A stretch of DNA of 24,829 bases. Origin: an uncultured Blautia sp. (GTDB lineage Bacteria; Bacillota; Clostridia; Lachnospirales; Lachnospiraceae). The notes below the pieces were generated by a model, which saw only the letters and a program-made list of their open reading frames with translations, searched no databases and was not told the DNA's origin. The translations under genes were made by a program, and so were the position numbers. Location: contig NZ_CALFLA010000107.1 in assembly GCF_937880195.1 (NCBI RefSeq), positions 1 to 24,829 on the forward strand, in the 5' to 3' direction. Below are positions 15,931-23,788 of the stretch, piece after piece. How positions within the stretch are numbered: position 1 is the first letter of the stretch; every line of letters begins with the position of its first letter.

Positions 15931-17157
15931 ATGAGAAAAATAGAATTACTGGTTCCGGCCAGCAGCCTGGAAGTGCTGAAGATCGCTGTTATTTTTGGCG
16001 CGGACGCCGTATATATCGGAGGAGAAGCCTTTGGATTGAGAGCTAAGGCAAAAAACTTTTCTCATGAGGATATGGCAGAGGGAATCGCTTTTGCTCATGA
16101 GCATGGGGTAAAGGTTTATGTAACTGTAAATATTCTGGCTCATAATGAGGACCTGGAAGGGGTAAAAGAATATCTTAAGGAATTAAAGGAATTGAAGCCG
16201 GACGCTCTGATCATTGCGGACCCGGGTATTTTTACTTATGCCGGGGAGATATGCCCGGAAATTGAACGCCACATCAGTACCCAGGCCAATAATACCAATT
16301 ACGAAACCTACCGTTTCTGGTATAACCTTGGCGCAAAGAGAGTGGTGACTGCAAGAGAACTTTCCCTGGAGGAAATCAGGGAGATCAGAGCCCACATTCC
16401 TGAAGATATGGAAATTGAAACATTTGTCCATGGAGCTATGTGTATTTCCTATTCTGGACGGTGTCTTCTCAGCAATTATCTTGTGGGAAGAGACGCAAAC
16501 CGGGGCGCATGTACCCACCCCTGCCGCTGGAAATATTCCATAGTGGAAGAAAAAAGACCGGGAGAATATATGCCTGTCTTTGAAAATGAGAGAGGAACCT
16601 ATATTTTTAACTCCAAGGATCTCTGTATGATCGAGCATATGGACGATATTCTTACCTGTGGGATCGACAGTCTTAAGATCGAGGGAAGGATGAAGACTGC
16701 TCTCTATGTGGCAACAGTAGCCAGAACATACAGGAAGGCCATTGACGATTACATGGAATCGCCGGAAAAATATCATGCAAACATGGAATGGTATAAGGAG
16801 CAGATCTCCAACTGCACCTACCGCCAGTTTACAACAGGATTTTTCTACGGAAAGCCGGATGAAACCACGCAGATATATGACAGCAATACCTATGTGAAGG
16901 AATATACTTACCTGGGATATGCGGAATCTGTGGATGAAAAGGGATTTGCCCACATTACCCAGAGAAATAAGTTTACAGTGGGAGAAACCATAGAGATCAT
17001 GAAGCCGGACGGCCAGAATATCCAGGCCACTGTCAGAGCGATTTATGATGAAGAGGGAAATTCTGTAGAAAGCGCTCCTCATCCGCAGCAGAAGCTGGCT
17101 GTGGATCTGGGAGTAAGAATAGACCAATACGATCTTCTAAGGCGCGCAGAAGAATAA
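15931..17157 (+). CDS. trhP: U32 peptidase family protein, probable tRNA hydroxylation protein TrhP (YrrO-like)
   Basis: 408 residues of the U32 family, named as collagenase-like peptidases. The signature is ETFVHGAMCISYSGRC with C171 and C178, followed by C194 and C198 in GACTHPC, a set expected to bind an iron-sulfur cluster. The N-terminal barrel begins ELLVPASSLEVLKIAV, with ADAVYIGGEAFGLR following. In E. coli TrhP (YegQ) and B. subtilis YrrN/YrrO, family members are required for prephenate-dependent formation of 5-hydroxyuridine at tRNA position 34. Pairing with trmR supports that role over proteolysis. Only one U32 gene is here, while B. subtilis has two. AAGGAG (15919-15924) precedes ATG 15931. 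Confidence 0.88.
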   Translation: MRKIELLVPASSLEVLKIAVIFGADAVYIGGEAFGLRAKAKNFSHEDMAEGIAFAHEHGVKVYVTVNILAHNEDLEGVKEYLKELKELKPDALIIADPGIFTYAGEICPEIERHISTQANNTNYETYRFWYNLGAKRVVTARELSLEEIREIRAHIPEDMEIETFVHGAMCISYSGRCLLSNYLVGRDANRGACTHPCRWKYSIVEEKRPGEYMPVFENERGTYIFNSKDLCMIEHMDDILTCGIDSLKIEGRMKTALYVATVARTYRKAIDDYMESPEKYHANMEWYKEQISNCTYRQFTTGFFYGKPDETTQIYDSNTYVKEYTYLGYAESVDEKGFAHITQRNKFTVGETIEIMKPDGQNIQATVRAIYDEEGNSVESAPHPQQKLAVDLGVRIDQYDLLRRAEE

Positions 17158-17168
17158 GAACGCTGATT

Positions 17169-17217
17169 CCAGCAGGCGGACAAGTCCAGAGTGATTTGTG
17201 TACCTGCTGGTTTTTTT
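17169..17217 (+). terminator. Terminator of the ireB to trhP operon
   Basis: Perfect 8-bp stem CCAGCAGG (17169-17176) and CCTGCTGG (17203-17210), followed by seven T bases (17211-17217). The loop holds a small GGAC/GTCC stem. Confidence 0.92.
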
Positions 17218-17261
17218 ATCTCAGAAGGAGAAGGAGCCTGCTTCTAAAGAGGCCAGAGAAG

Positions 17262-17888
17262 CTAGGCGTCGTCAAAAAGAGAACGGAGTTTCAAAAGGGC
17301 GTTTTTCTCAATGCGTGAAACGTAGGACCGACTGATATGAAGCTGCCCGGCAACTGTTTTCTGGGTTTCCTGGGGAATGCCGAATAATCCGTATCGCAGG
17401 CAGATCACTTGATATTCTTTGGGTGTGAGAGCCGTCTTCAGTCCGGCCAGAAGTTTTTTGATCTCCTGTTTTGTGGCAAATTCTTCCACAATGTCTACCG
17501 GAGGACTTTCCATAATATCAAGAAGATTGATTTCATTTCCTTCTCTGTCAGTGCCAATGGGTTCGTACAGGGAAACTTCACGGGATCGTTTCTTTTTGGA
17601 GCGGAGCATCATCAAAAGCTCATTTTCGATACAGCGGGCGGCATAGGTGGAAAGACGGGCGGATTTTTTTGTGTCAAAGGTGGAAACTGCTTTGATCAGT
17701 CCGATGGTTCCAATGGAAATCAGATCATCCAGGTCTTCGTCAGAGCCCTGGTATTTTTTTACCACATGGGCTACCAGCCGGAGATTGCGCTCTATCAGAA
17801 TATTTTTTGCTTCCAAATCTCCCTCCCGGCAGCGTTGAAGATAATATTTTTCCTCGGCTGATGTCAAAGGTTTTAAAAATGTCTTCAA
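17262..17888 (-). CDS. sigK: Sporulation sigma factor SigK (no pro-sequence)
   Basis: 208 residues of the sigma-70 family, most like late mother-cell SigK. Region 2 has IERNLRLVAHVVKKY, DLDDLISIGTIGLIKA and LSTYAARCIENELLM. Region 3/4 has SLYEPIGTDREGNEINLLD and the helix-turn-helix AGQLHISRSYVSRIEKNAL. Residue 5 onward (LKPLTSAEEKYYL) aligns with mature B. subtilis SigK, so the roughly 20-residue inhibitory pro-sequence is missing. This is certain because an in-frame TGA (17898-17900) lies four codons before the TTG start at 17888. The ribosome site GAGGTGA (17893-17899) overlaps that stop. The gene is intact, with no skin-type interruption. SigE-like family members are the main alternative. 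Confidence 0.88.
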   Translation of the reverse strand: MKTFLKPLTSAEEKYYLQRCREGDLEAKNILIERNLRLVAHVVKKYQGSDEDLDDLISIGTIGLIKAVSTFDTKKSARLSTYAARCIENELLMMLRSKKKRSREVSLYEPIGTDREGNEINLLDIMESPPVDIVEEFATKQEIKKLLAGLKTALTPKEYQVICLRYGLFGIPQETQKTVAGQLHISRSYVSRIEKNALLKLRSLFDDA

Positions 17889-17915
17889 GTCTTCACCTCA
17901 AAGGGGATTTCTTTA

Positions 17916-17943
17916 TAGCTTATGTCCGGGACAGGCTTTTCGT
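17916..17943 (-). promoter_or_regulatory. Candidate SigK-type promoter upstream of sigK
   Basis: On the minus strand AC (complement of 17942-17943), 17 bases, then CATAAGCTA (complement of 17916-17924) fits the published SigK consensus AC-N16/17-CATAnnnTA. A start about 20 bases before the TTG codon would be sensible. The motif is short and could arise by chance. Confidence 0.45.
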
Positions 17944-17991
17944 GCTTTTCCAATAAAAAGAAACCAAAATGTCCGTCTGTTCTTTGCAGGT

Positions 17992-18025
17992 CAGGCGCAG
18001 GAGAGTGTATACTTTCTTGCGCCTG
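17992..18025. promoter_or_regulatory. Inverted repeat overlapping the promoter of the DUF5717-like operon (candidate operator)
   Basis: Perfect 8-bp arms CAGGCGCA (17992-17999) and TGCGCCTG (18018-18025) are separated by 18 bases. The right arm contains most of the -35 box of the plus-strand promoter, so a bound dimer would block it. It also lies upstream of the divergent sigK gene. Confidence 0.55.
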
Positions 18026-18045
18026 TTTCCATAGTGGTGTATAAT
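18017..18045 (+). promoter_or_regulatory. Promoter of the DUF5717/Hsp70-like/TPR operon
   Basis: TTGCGC at 18017-18022, 17 bases, then a perfect TATAAT at 18040-18045. The -10 lies 51 bp before the TTG start. Confidence 0.7.
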
Positions 18046-18096
18046 AGGGTAATAAAATTGTGAAGCCATAAGATAAAGGACAAAAGGTGAACCATA

Positions 18097-21000
18097 TTGA
18101 AGAAAAAAATAGAACAATTACTTAGCGGAAAATTCAGATATGAGGAGCCGCCTCTTCTCTTTTCCCAGGAGAGACTGGAAATTTCTCTGGAAGCCGGAAA
18201 AACAGTCCGGGGAGAGCTTTATCTGGGAACAGAGGATAACGAGAAGATCCAGGGCTACGTGACTTCATCCAACCGGAGACTGGTGACGGGAAACAGCCGT
18301 TTTTCAGGGACAACCGTATGTATTCCCTATGGGGCGGACGGAGTGGGTATGAAGCCTGGAGATATCTGTCAGGGCTGGCTCTGTGTGACAACAAGCGTTG
18401 GGGAATACAAGATCCCCTTTGAGATCCGGGCGCAGAAGGACAGGTTTCAGACAGCGTCAGGAGAATTAAAAAATATGGAAACCTTCCGGGAAATTGCAAA
18501 AAAAGATTTCAGGGAGGCGTATCGCCTTTTTACAGATAAATGTTTTTCCTCAGTTATGGAAGGGGCGGATAAGAAACAGAAAGCTCTTTATTTAGGGCTT
18601 TCCAGACAGCCGGTTACTTACCAGCATGTGGAGGAATTTTTTATAGGACTGAAGGAGAAGGAACCTGTAACGATTTCTTTAAAGACGCTTTGTCATGAAG
18701 CATATGAGATAGGAGAATCTGTGCAGGAATCTTTTGACATCCAAAGAAGCGGATGGGGACATTTACGCCTGGATATTTCTGCCTCAGGAGATTTTATTGA
18801 GTTGGAACGCCATGTGATTACTCAGGAAGAATTTATTGGAAGTACCTGCAGAGTAGAATATGTGATCCGTGCAGATAAACTGAAGGAAGGCAGACAGGTT
18901 GGCTGTATTGTAGTAAGAAGTCCTTACCAGAAGCTTGTTTTTGAAGTGATAGCTTCTAAGGGAACTCCGGTAAGAGTGGACGTTCGCTCAGAGGAAAAAC
19001 GCCGCCGCCTTTCTCTTGTAAAAGACTACATGGAATACAGAGAAGGCAAAATGGACTTTAATACCTGGGCGGGAAGCTCTCATTTTCATTTGAACCAGCT
19101 TCGCACCTCAGGCTGCGATTACCCGGAATATCAGATGTTTGAGGCATACCTATGTCATCTGGAGGGCAGAGATGAGGAAGCCATAGATATTCTCAAAAAA
19201 TATGGAGACAAAGAATTTTCCAGAGAAGAACTGGAACTTGCAGGCGTTTATCTTTATCTTTGTACGCTGACAGGACTTTATAAGGACAAAGGCCAGGCTG
19301 TGTGGAGGATCCAGAATTTCCATATGCAGAAATCAGACAGCTTTCAGCTTTTGTGGCTGTTGCTTCAGATGGACGGCGGCTATAAGAAGCTGCCGTCAGA
19401 AGGTATTTTTATGATGGAAGAGCAGTTTGAACGAGGCTGCCGCAGTCCTCTTCTCTATATGGAAGCCTGGAAGTGGATCAGCAGAGATATCAGCCTTTTT
19501 CACAGACTCAGTCCCTTCTGGATACAGGTGTTCTGTTATGCCGGAAGAAGAGGGCTTCTTACTGAGGAGCTTGTTATGCGCCTTGCCTATTTATCCGGCT
19601 ATGAAAAAAACTTCCATGGAAGTCTTTACAGGGCGCTGGTGGCTGGCTATGAGAAATTTCCTTCCAGCGACGTGCTGGAGGCAGTATGTAAATATATCAT
19701 GAAGGGGAATCCCAGGAAACAGGAATATTTCCGATGGTTTTCTCTTGCAGTGCAGCAGGGGCTTCGTCTTACAAGATTATATGAATATTATGTGGAAACC
19801 ATGGATATTACATATCAAAAAGAGCTTCCCAAGCCGCTTTTGATGTATTTTAATTATAATGACAACACTTTGGGAGATAACCGCAAGGCTTTTGTTTATG
19901 CAAGTGTGATCGCCCATAAAGAAAAAGAGCCTCTGATCTATGAGAGCTACAAAGACGCCATGGAACGGTTTGCAAAAAGAAAGATCCAAGAAGGGCATAT
20001 GGATGAAAATTATGCTGCTCTTTACCAGGAGTTTCTTTTTGAGCCAAAGAACCATAAAGAAGCGGAGACGGCTGCCCGTCAACTTTTTACCTGCCGTCTT
20101 TACTGCGACGACAAAAAGATCCGTCAGGTGATTGTCCGCCACAGCCAGTTTGAACAGGAAGAGGTATACCCCTGCGTACAGGGCGTGGCATATCCAAGGA
20201 TTTATACAGAGGATGCTGTGATACTGTTTCAGGATGATAAGCAGAGACGTTATGTTTCCACAGTTCACTATAATCTCAAAAAGCTGAATGATGAAAGCAG
20301 CGCTCTTACCAATTTTTTGAAACTTCAGTCAGAGGAACCGGGGCTTCTCCTTCATTATTGTGAACAAGAAGAAATGAACCGGGAAAACCTGGAATATTTT
20401 CAACGTCTGGCAGAATGCCCGGCATGTACAGAGGAATATAGAAACAGCATTTATAAAAGACTCCTTGACTATTATGAAGAGCATGTTCAGGGAGAAGATC
20501 TGGATCAGTATCTTCAGACAATGGACTACAGGAAATATGCGGCTGTAGACTGTCCGGGACTTTTAAGGGTGCTGATCTCCAGACGTATGTTCCGGCAGGC
20601 TATGGCTTTGGTAGAGGAATATGGATATGAGGGGCTTGAACTTGGCAGTCTTCTTAAACTCACAAGCCGTATGATATTGAAAGCGGATATGGCAGAGGAT
20701 GAGGAACTGCTGGCTCTTGCCTCTGAGGTATACAGACAGGGGAAATATGACGAGGTGATTCTTCACTATCTGATGCTGTACCGTTTTGGTCCTGTGGAGG
20801 AGCTTCTTTCCTTGTGGAAAAGCGCCCGCGGTTTTGAGATGGATACTTATGAATTGGAAGAAAGGATTCTTTCTCTTCTCATGTTTACTTCAGATTACCG
20901 CAAAGAAGGAGAGGCGGTTCTGGAGGCCTATGTAAAACAATCTGGAAGAGAGCGTATGATCGGAGCATATCTTACCCAGGTGGCTTATGGTATTTTTGTA

Positions 21001-21642
21001 AAGGAATATCCCATGACAGGGTTTATCCGGGAGCGTCTGGAATATGCGTATCGGAATCACTGGCCTGTGGACAAGGTGTGCCGTCTTGCTCTTTTGCAGG
21101 AGCTTTCCAAAGAAAAAGAACCGGATGAAGAGCATAAAAAAATGATGGAGACTCTTGTGGAGGAGTGCGCAAAAGAAAATATGGCCTTTGGATTTTTTCG
21201 AAGGCTGGATCCGAAGATTTTAAGCCCCTGGCAGATGGACGACAAGACTTTTGTAGAGTGTCACGCCCATCCAGATGCGCGGGTAACTCTTTATTATGCG
21301 CTGGATGCAGGTCTTGGGGGAGTACGGGAGTATAAAAGCGAGCCTTTAAGAGAGGTTTATCAGGGTATCTTTACAAAAAACTTTACCCTGTTTTACGGAG
21401 AAACTCTTCATTATTATTTCAGGATCGACAGAAACGGACAGTCAAAGGAATCGGCGGAACGCACTGTGACTATGAAAAAGGTGGAGGGAGCGCCGGGAAG
21501 CAAGTACCAGCTTCTGAACCAGATCCTTTCGGCAAGAAGGCTGGAAAAATCCAGTGAGGTAACGGAGGGACTGATAAGATATCTCAGACAGGAACAATAT
21601 GTAAAGGAAATGTTTACCATAGAAGAGGAACAGGAAAAATGA
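18097..21642 (+). CDS. Very large DUF5717-like protein (beta domains plus helical-repeat solenoid)
   Basis: 1181 residues with no signal peptide or membrane segment, so probably cytosolic. The TTG start follows AAGGTGA (18084-18090) by 6 bases. I recognise it as like DUF5717 proteins of Lachnospiraceae, whose function I do not know. Visible parts are: beta-rich domain (about 1-113, RLEISLEAGKTVRGELYLG), short helical linker, a second beta-sandwich-like domain (about 188-289, WGHLRLDISASGDFIELE), and a long run of helical pairs (about 300-1040) rich in TPR-like Tyr/Leu/Ala patterns. A third beta domain (about 1053-1134, ARVTLYYALD to YYFRIDRNGQ) and a helical tail complete it. The layout suggests a scaffold. 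The stop overlaps the next start (ATGA), indicating coupled synthesis with the Hsp70-like protein. Confidence 0.85.
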   Translation: MKKKIEQLLSGKFRYEEPPLLFSQERLEISLEAGKTVRGELYLGTEDNEKIQGYVTSSNRRLVTGNSRFSGTTVCIPYGADGVGMKPGDICQGWLCVTTSVGEYKIPFEIRAQKDRFQTASGELKNMETFREIAKKDFREAYRLFTDKCFSSVMEGADKKQKALYLGLSRQPVTYQHVEEFFIGLKEKEPVTISLKTLCHEAYEIGESVQESFDIQRSGWGHLRLDISASGDFIELERHVITQEEFIGSTCRVEYVIRADKLKEGRQVGCIVVRSPYQKLVFEVIASKGTPVRVDVRSEEKRRRLSLVKDYMEYREGKMDFNTWAGSSHFHLNQLRTSGCDYPEYQMFEAYLCHLEGRDEEAIDILKKYGDKEFSREELELAGVYLYLCTLTGLYKDKGQAVWRIQNFHMQKSDSFQLLWLLLQMDGGYKKLPSEGIFMMEEQFERGCRSPLLYMEAWKWISRDISLFHRLSPFWIQVFCYAGRRGLLTEELVMRLAYLSGYEKNFHGSLYRALVAGYEKFPSSDVLEAVCKYIMKGNPRKQEYFRWFSLAVQQGLRLTRLYEYYVETMDITYQKELPKPLLMYFNYNDNTLGDNRKAFVYASVIAHKEKEPLIYESYKDAMERFAKRKIQEGHMDENYAALYQEFLFEPKNHKEAETAARQLFTCRLYCDDKKIRQVIVRHSQFEQEEVYPCVQGVAYPRIYTEDAVILFQDDKQRRYVSTVHYNLKKLNDESSALTNFLKLQSEEPGLLLHYCEQEEMNRENLEYFQRLAECPACTEEYRNSIYKRLLDYYEEHVQGEDLDQYLQTMDYRKYAAVDCPGLLRVLISRRMFRQAMALVEEYGYEGLELGSLLKLTSRMILKADMAEDEELLALASEVYRQGKYDEVILHYLMLYRFGPVEELLSLWKSARGFEMDTYELEERILSLLMFTSDYRKEGEAVLEAYVKQSGRERMIGAYLTQVAYGIFVKEYPMTGFIRERLEYAYRNHWPVDKVCRLALLQELSKEKEPDEEHKKMMETLVEECAKENMAFGFFRRLDPKILSPWQMDDKTFVECHAHPDARVTLYYALDAGLGGVREYKSEPLREVYQGIFTKNFTLFYGETLHYYFRIDRNGQSKESAERTVTMKKVEGAPGSKYQLLNQILSARRLEKSSEVTEGLIRYLRQEQYVKEMFTIEEEQEK

Positions 21643-22886
21643 ACGAAACACGGGATTTGATTATTGGTATTGATTTTGGAAAAAAATATTCGCAGATCTG
21701 CTATTATGACCGAAAGGCTGAAGAAGCCCGTTCTCTTCCTGTAAAAGTGGGAAGCAGTCTTTTTGAAACGCCCACCTGTCTGTGCAGACGTTCCGGGCAG
21801 GGAGATTACTGTATTGGTCTGGAGGCAGAATATTTTGCAAGGGAAAAAGGAGGATTTCTTCTGGATGACCTTTATGGGATATCTGCTTCAACAGAAAAAA
21901 TCCAGGTTGCAGAAGAGGAAAAAGAACCCTGGGAGCTTCTGGGATATTTTCTTGAAGGAATGTTGAAATTTCTGGGAGTTGCCCAGATAGAAAAAAATAT
22001 AAAATGCCTGACTGTTGCCATGGAAACCATGGATTCTGTACAGGTGGCTAATCTACAAAAGGCCTGCGCGTTTCTGGGGCTTTCGGAAGATAGCTTCAGT
22101 CTTCTGGATTATGAAGAAAGTTTTTATTATTATGTGCTGACCCAAAAGGTAGAAACTTGGAACCGCAGCGTGGGATGGTACAGTTTTGACAATAATAAGG
22201 TTTCTTTCAGGAAGCTGGTAATGAGCACAGGAACAAAGCCTGTGCTTGTGCGCCTTGAAAACCCTGTGGAGACAGTCCTTCGGGAGCCTTCTGAAGAAAG
22301 AGACGAAGATTTTTATAAATTTGTAAAAGATACTCTGGGAACAGATCTTTATTCCAGCATCCAGATGAACGGAGAAGGATTTGACCAGGAATGGGCTGTA
22401 AAATCCGTTAAGCTTCTCTGCTATCAGAAGCGCAAGGTCTTTTATGGGAATAACCTTTTTGCAGCCGGAGCCTGCGGCGCCGGAGCTGAAAAGCTGATCA
22501 ACCGGAGACTGAAGGGATACCGTTATCTTGGAAGCTCCCTGGTTGTAAAAGACGTGGGCATGAATATGCGGGTTATGGGAGCTCCGGCTTATTATCCCCT
22601 TCTGGAGGCGGGAAACAACTGGTATGAAAGCAAGGCGTCCTGCGAACTGATCCTGGATCATACGGAGGAACTTGTATTTGTAGTAGGCACAATGGGAGAA
22701 ACAGAAAAAAAGAGGATGTCCATGAACCTCCCCGATCTTCCGAAGCGGCCTAATAAGACCACAAGGCTTTCTGTAAGTCTTCAGTATATTTCACGGAAGG
22801 AATGCCGGATCACAGTAAAGGATCTGGGGTTTGGAGAAATGTTCCCGTCTACGGGAAAGGTTTGGGAGGAAATCGTACAGTGGTAA
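21639..22886 (+). CDS. Divergent Hsp70/actin-fold protein (DUF5716-like)
   Basis: 415 residues. The N-terminus DLIIGIDFGKKYSQICYY (6-23) matches the Hsp70 phosphate-1 motif (DnaK here has [15 protein letters not shown]), but TT is replaced by KK. The expected phosphate-2 motif DLGGGT is not found; the corresponding place reads VGWYSFDNNKVSF (178-190). An adenosine-like loop LFAAGACGAGA is at 273-283. The last 80 residues resemble a beta substrate-binding domain: RITVKDLGFGE (390-400) parallels [11 protein letters not shown] of DnaK. There is no helical lid. It may bind nucleotide weakly or not hydrolyse it. It overlaps the scaffold gene by 4 bases. I associate this type with DUF5716, from memory of naming only. 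Confidence 0.82.
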   Translation: MNETRDLIIGIDFGKKYSQICYYDRKAEEARSLPVKVGSSLFETPTCLCRRSGQGDYCIGLEAEYFAREKGGFLLDDLYGISASTEKIQVAEEEKEPWELLGYFLEGMLKFLGVAQIEKNIKCLTVAMETMDSVQVANLQKACAFLGLSEDSFSLLDYEESFYYYVLTQKVETWNRSVGWYSFDNNKVSFRKLVMSTGTKPVLVRLENPVETVLREPSEERDEDFYKFVKDTLGTDLYSSIQMNGEGFDQEWAVKSVKLLCYQKRKVFYGNNLFAAGACGAGAEKLINRRLKGYRYLGSSLVVKDVGMNMRVMGAPAYYPLLEAGNNWYESKASCELILDHTEELVFVVGTMGETEKKRMSMNLPDLPKRPNKTTRLSVSLQYISRKECRITVKDLGFGEMFPSTGKVWEEIVQW

Positions 22887-22899
22887 AGGAGGGAAAGAT

Positions 22900-23682
22900 T
22901 TGAGCGGATATATTTTATGCCAGACCAAAAAAGCAGACAGACCGTATTTTATAGAGAATATCAGCACAAACATTTATACCCTGGAAGAACTGTGCTATTA
23001 TCTTTTTCATAATCTTTATCTGGTGGATGAAACGATCATCAACGAGGGGCTCTGCAGTTGGATCCAGGAGGAACTGAAACTTCCAAAGCTGGCCTATAAG
23101 CTGAGAATGGGACTTGGCAAGTTTTGCAGCGCCGAGGATGTGCTTTATCCGATTTTTAAAGAAATCAATTACCTTACTTATGAGGAACTTAAGGCGCTTA
23201 ACGGAAAACTCCAAAAGCTGGACAGAGAATCTCTTCCGGTTCGAGAAAAGCAAAAAGGAGATACTTTAATGGCAAACGGCATGTATGTCCATGCGATTCA
23301 GGTCTACCAAAAACTGCTGGAAACAGAAGATTTGGAGGAATACCGGGAAGGGCTTACGGAAAGTATCTGGCATAATCTGGGATGCGCCTACAGCTATCTT
23401 TTCCTGATGGAAAAAGCCCTGGAATGTTTTCAGAAGGCCTATGAAGCAGGAAAAAGCCAGACGGCCCTTAGAACCCTTCTTCTGGCTGCGCACAGTGTGA
23501 GAAGCAGAGAGGAATACGAAGCCTTTGCCAGGGATCTGGGTGCGGGAGAAGAGATTCTGGAAGAAATAGAAAGCATACTTAAAAATTTTGACATGAAGAA
23601 AAAGCCTTTTGTGGAACAGGGACAGGCCGACAATCTTCTGGAGAATCTTACCAGAGAATATCACAGAGGAACAGGATCGTGA
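22900..23682 (+). CDS. Small TPR protein, third gene of the Hsp70-like operon
   Basis: 260 residues from TTG 22900. GGAGG (22888-22892) gives 7-base spacing, while an in-frame ATG at 22831 would lie inside the previous gene and has no ribosome site. The N-terminal part (1-110) begins SGYILCQTKKADRPYFIENI and has NIYTLEELCYYLFHNLYLVDE, a helical domain I cannot assign. Two tetratricopeptide-like units follow: GDTLMANGMYVHAIQVYQKLLE (about 116-137) and HNLGCAYSYLFLMEKALECF (about 157-176). A charged helical tail ends the protein. No signal or membrane segment is present. It starts 13 bp after the Hsp70-like gene, so the three genes form an operon. TPR proteins often act as adaptors for Hsp70, which makes a partner role plausible but unproven. 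Confidence 0.8.
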   Translation: MSGYILCQTKKADRPYFIENISTNIYTLEELCYYLFHNLYLVDETIINEGLCSWIQEELKLPKLAYKLRMGLGKFCSAEDVLYPIFKEINYLTYEELKALNGKLQKLDRESLPVREKQKGDTLMANGMYVHAIQVYQKLLETEDLEEYREGLTESIWHNLGCAYSYLFLMEKALECFQKAYEAGKSQTALRTLLLAAHSVRSREEYEAFARDLGAGEEILEEIESILKNFDMKKKPFVEQGQADNLLENLTREYHRGTGS

Positions 23683-23699
23683 AAAAACAAACAAAACAG

Positions 23700-23728
23700 T
23701 AGACGAATCCGGCGGAATCTGGTAAACT
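23700..23728 (+). promoter_or_regulatory. Candidate promoter of the aldolase gene
   Basis: TAGACG (23700-23705), 17 bases, then TAAACT (23723-23728) preceded by TGG, an extended -10. It lies 60 bp before the ATG. No terminator separates it from the TPR gene, so read-through is also possible. Confidence 0.5.
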
Positions 23729-23740
23729 AAAAGTATATTT

Positions 23741-23764
23741 GGGGAAGGTGGGTAGCTTATCCCC
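23741..23764 (+). other. Small hairpin in the aldolase leader
   Basis: GGGGA (23741-23745) pairs with TCCCC (23760-23764), and AG with CT can extend it past a one-base bulge. It ends 11 bases before the ribosome site AGGAGG (23775-23780). Confidence 0.35.
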
Positions 23765-23788
23765 GTGAAAGATTAGGAGGAATTTATC

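Noticed and set aside
16183..17127. 314-codon minus-strand open frame across the U32 gene
   Set aside because: Antisense to a clear U32-family gene, with low-complexity hydrophobic composition and no plausible start signals.
22831..22899. Upstream ATG start for the TPR gene
   Set aside because: It lies inside the Hsp70-like gene and would translate through the ribosome site; TTG 22900 has GGAGG at 7 bases.
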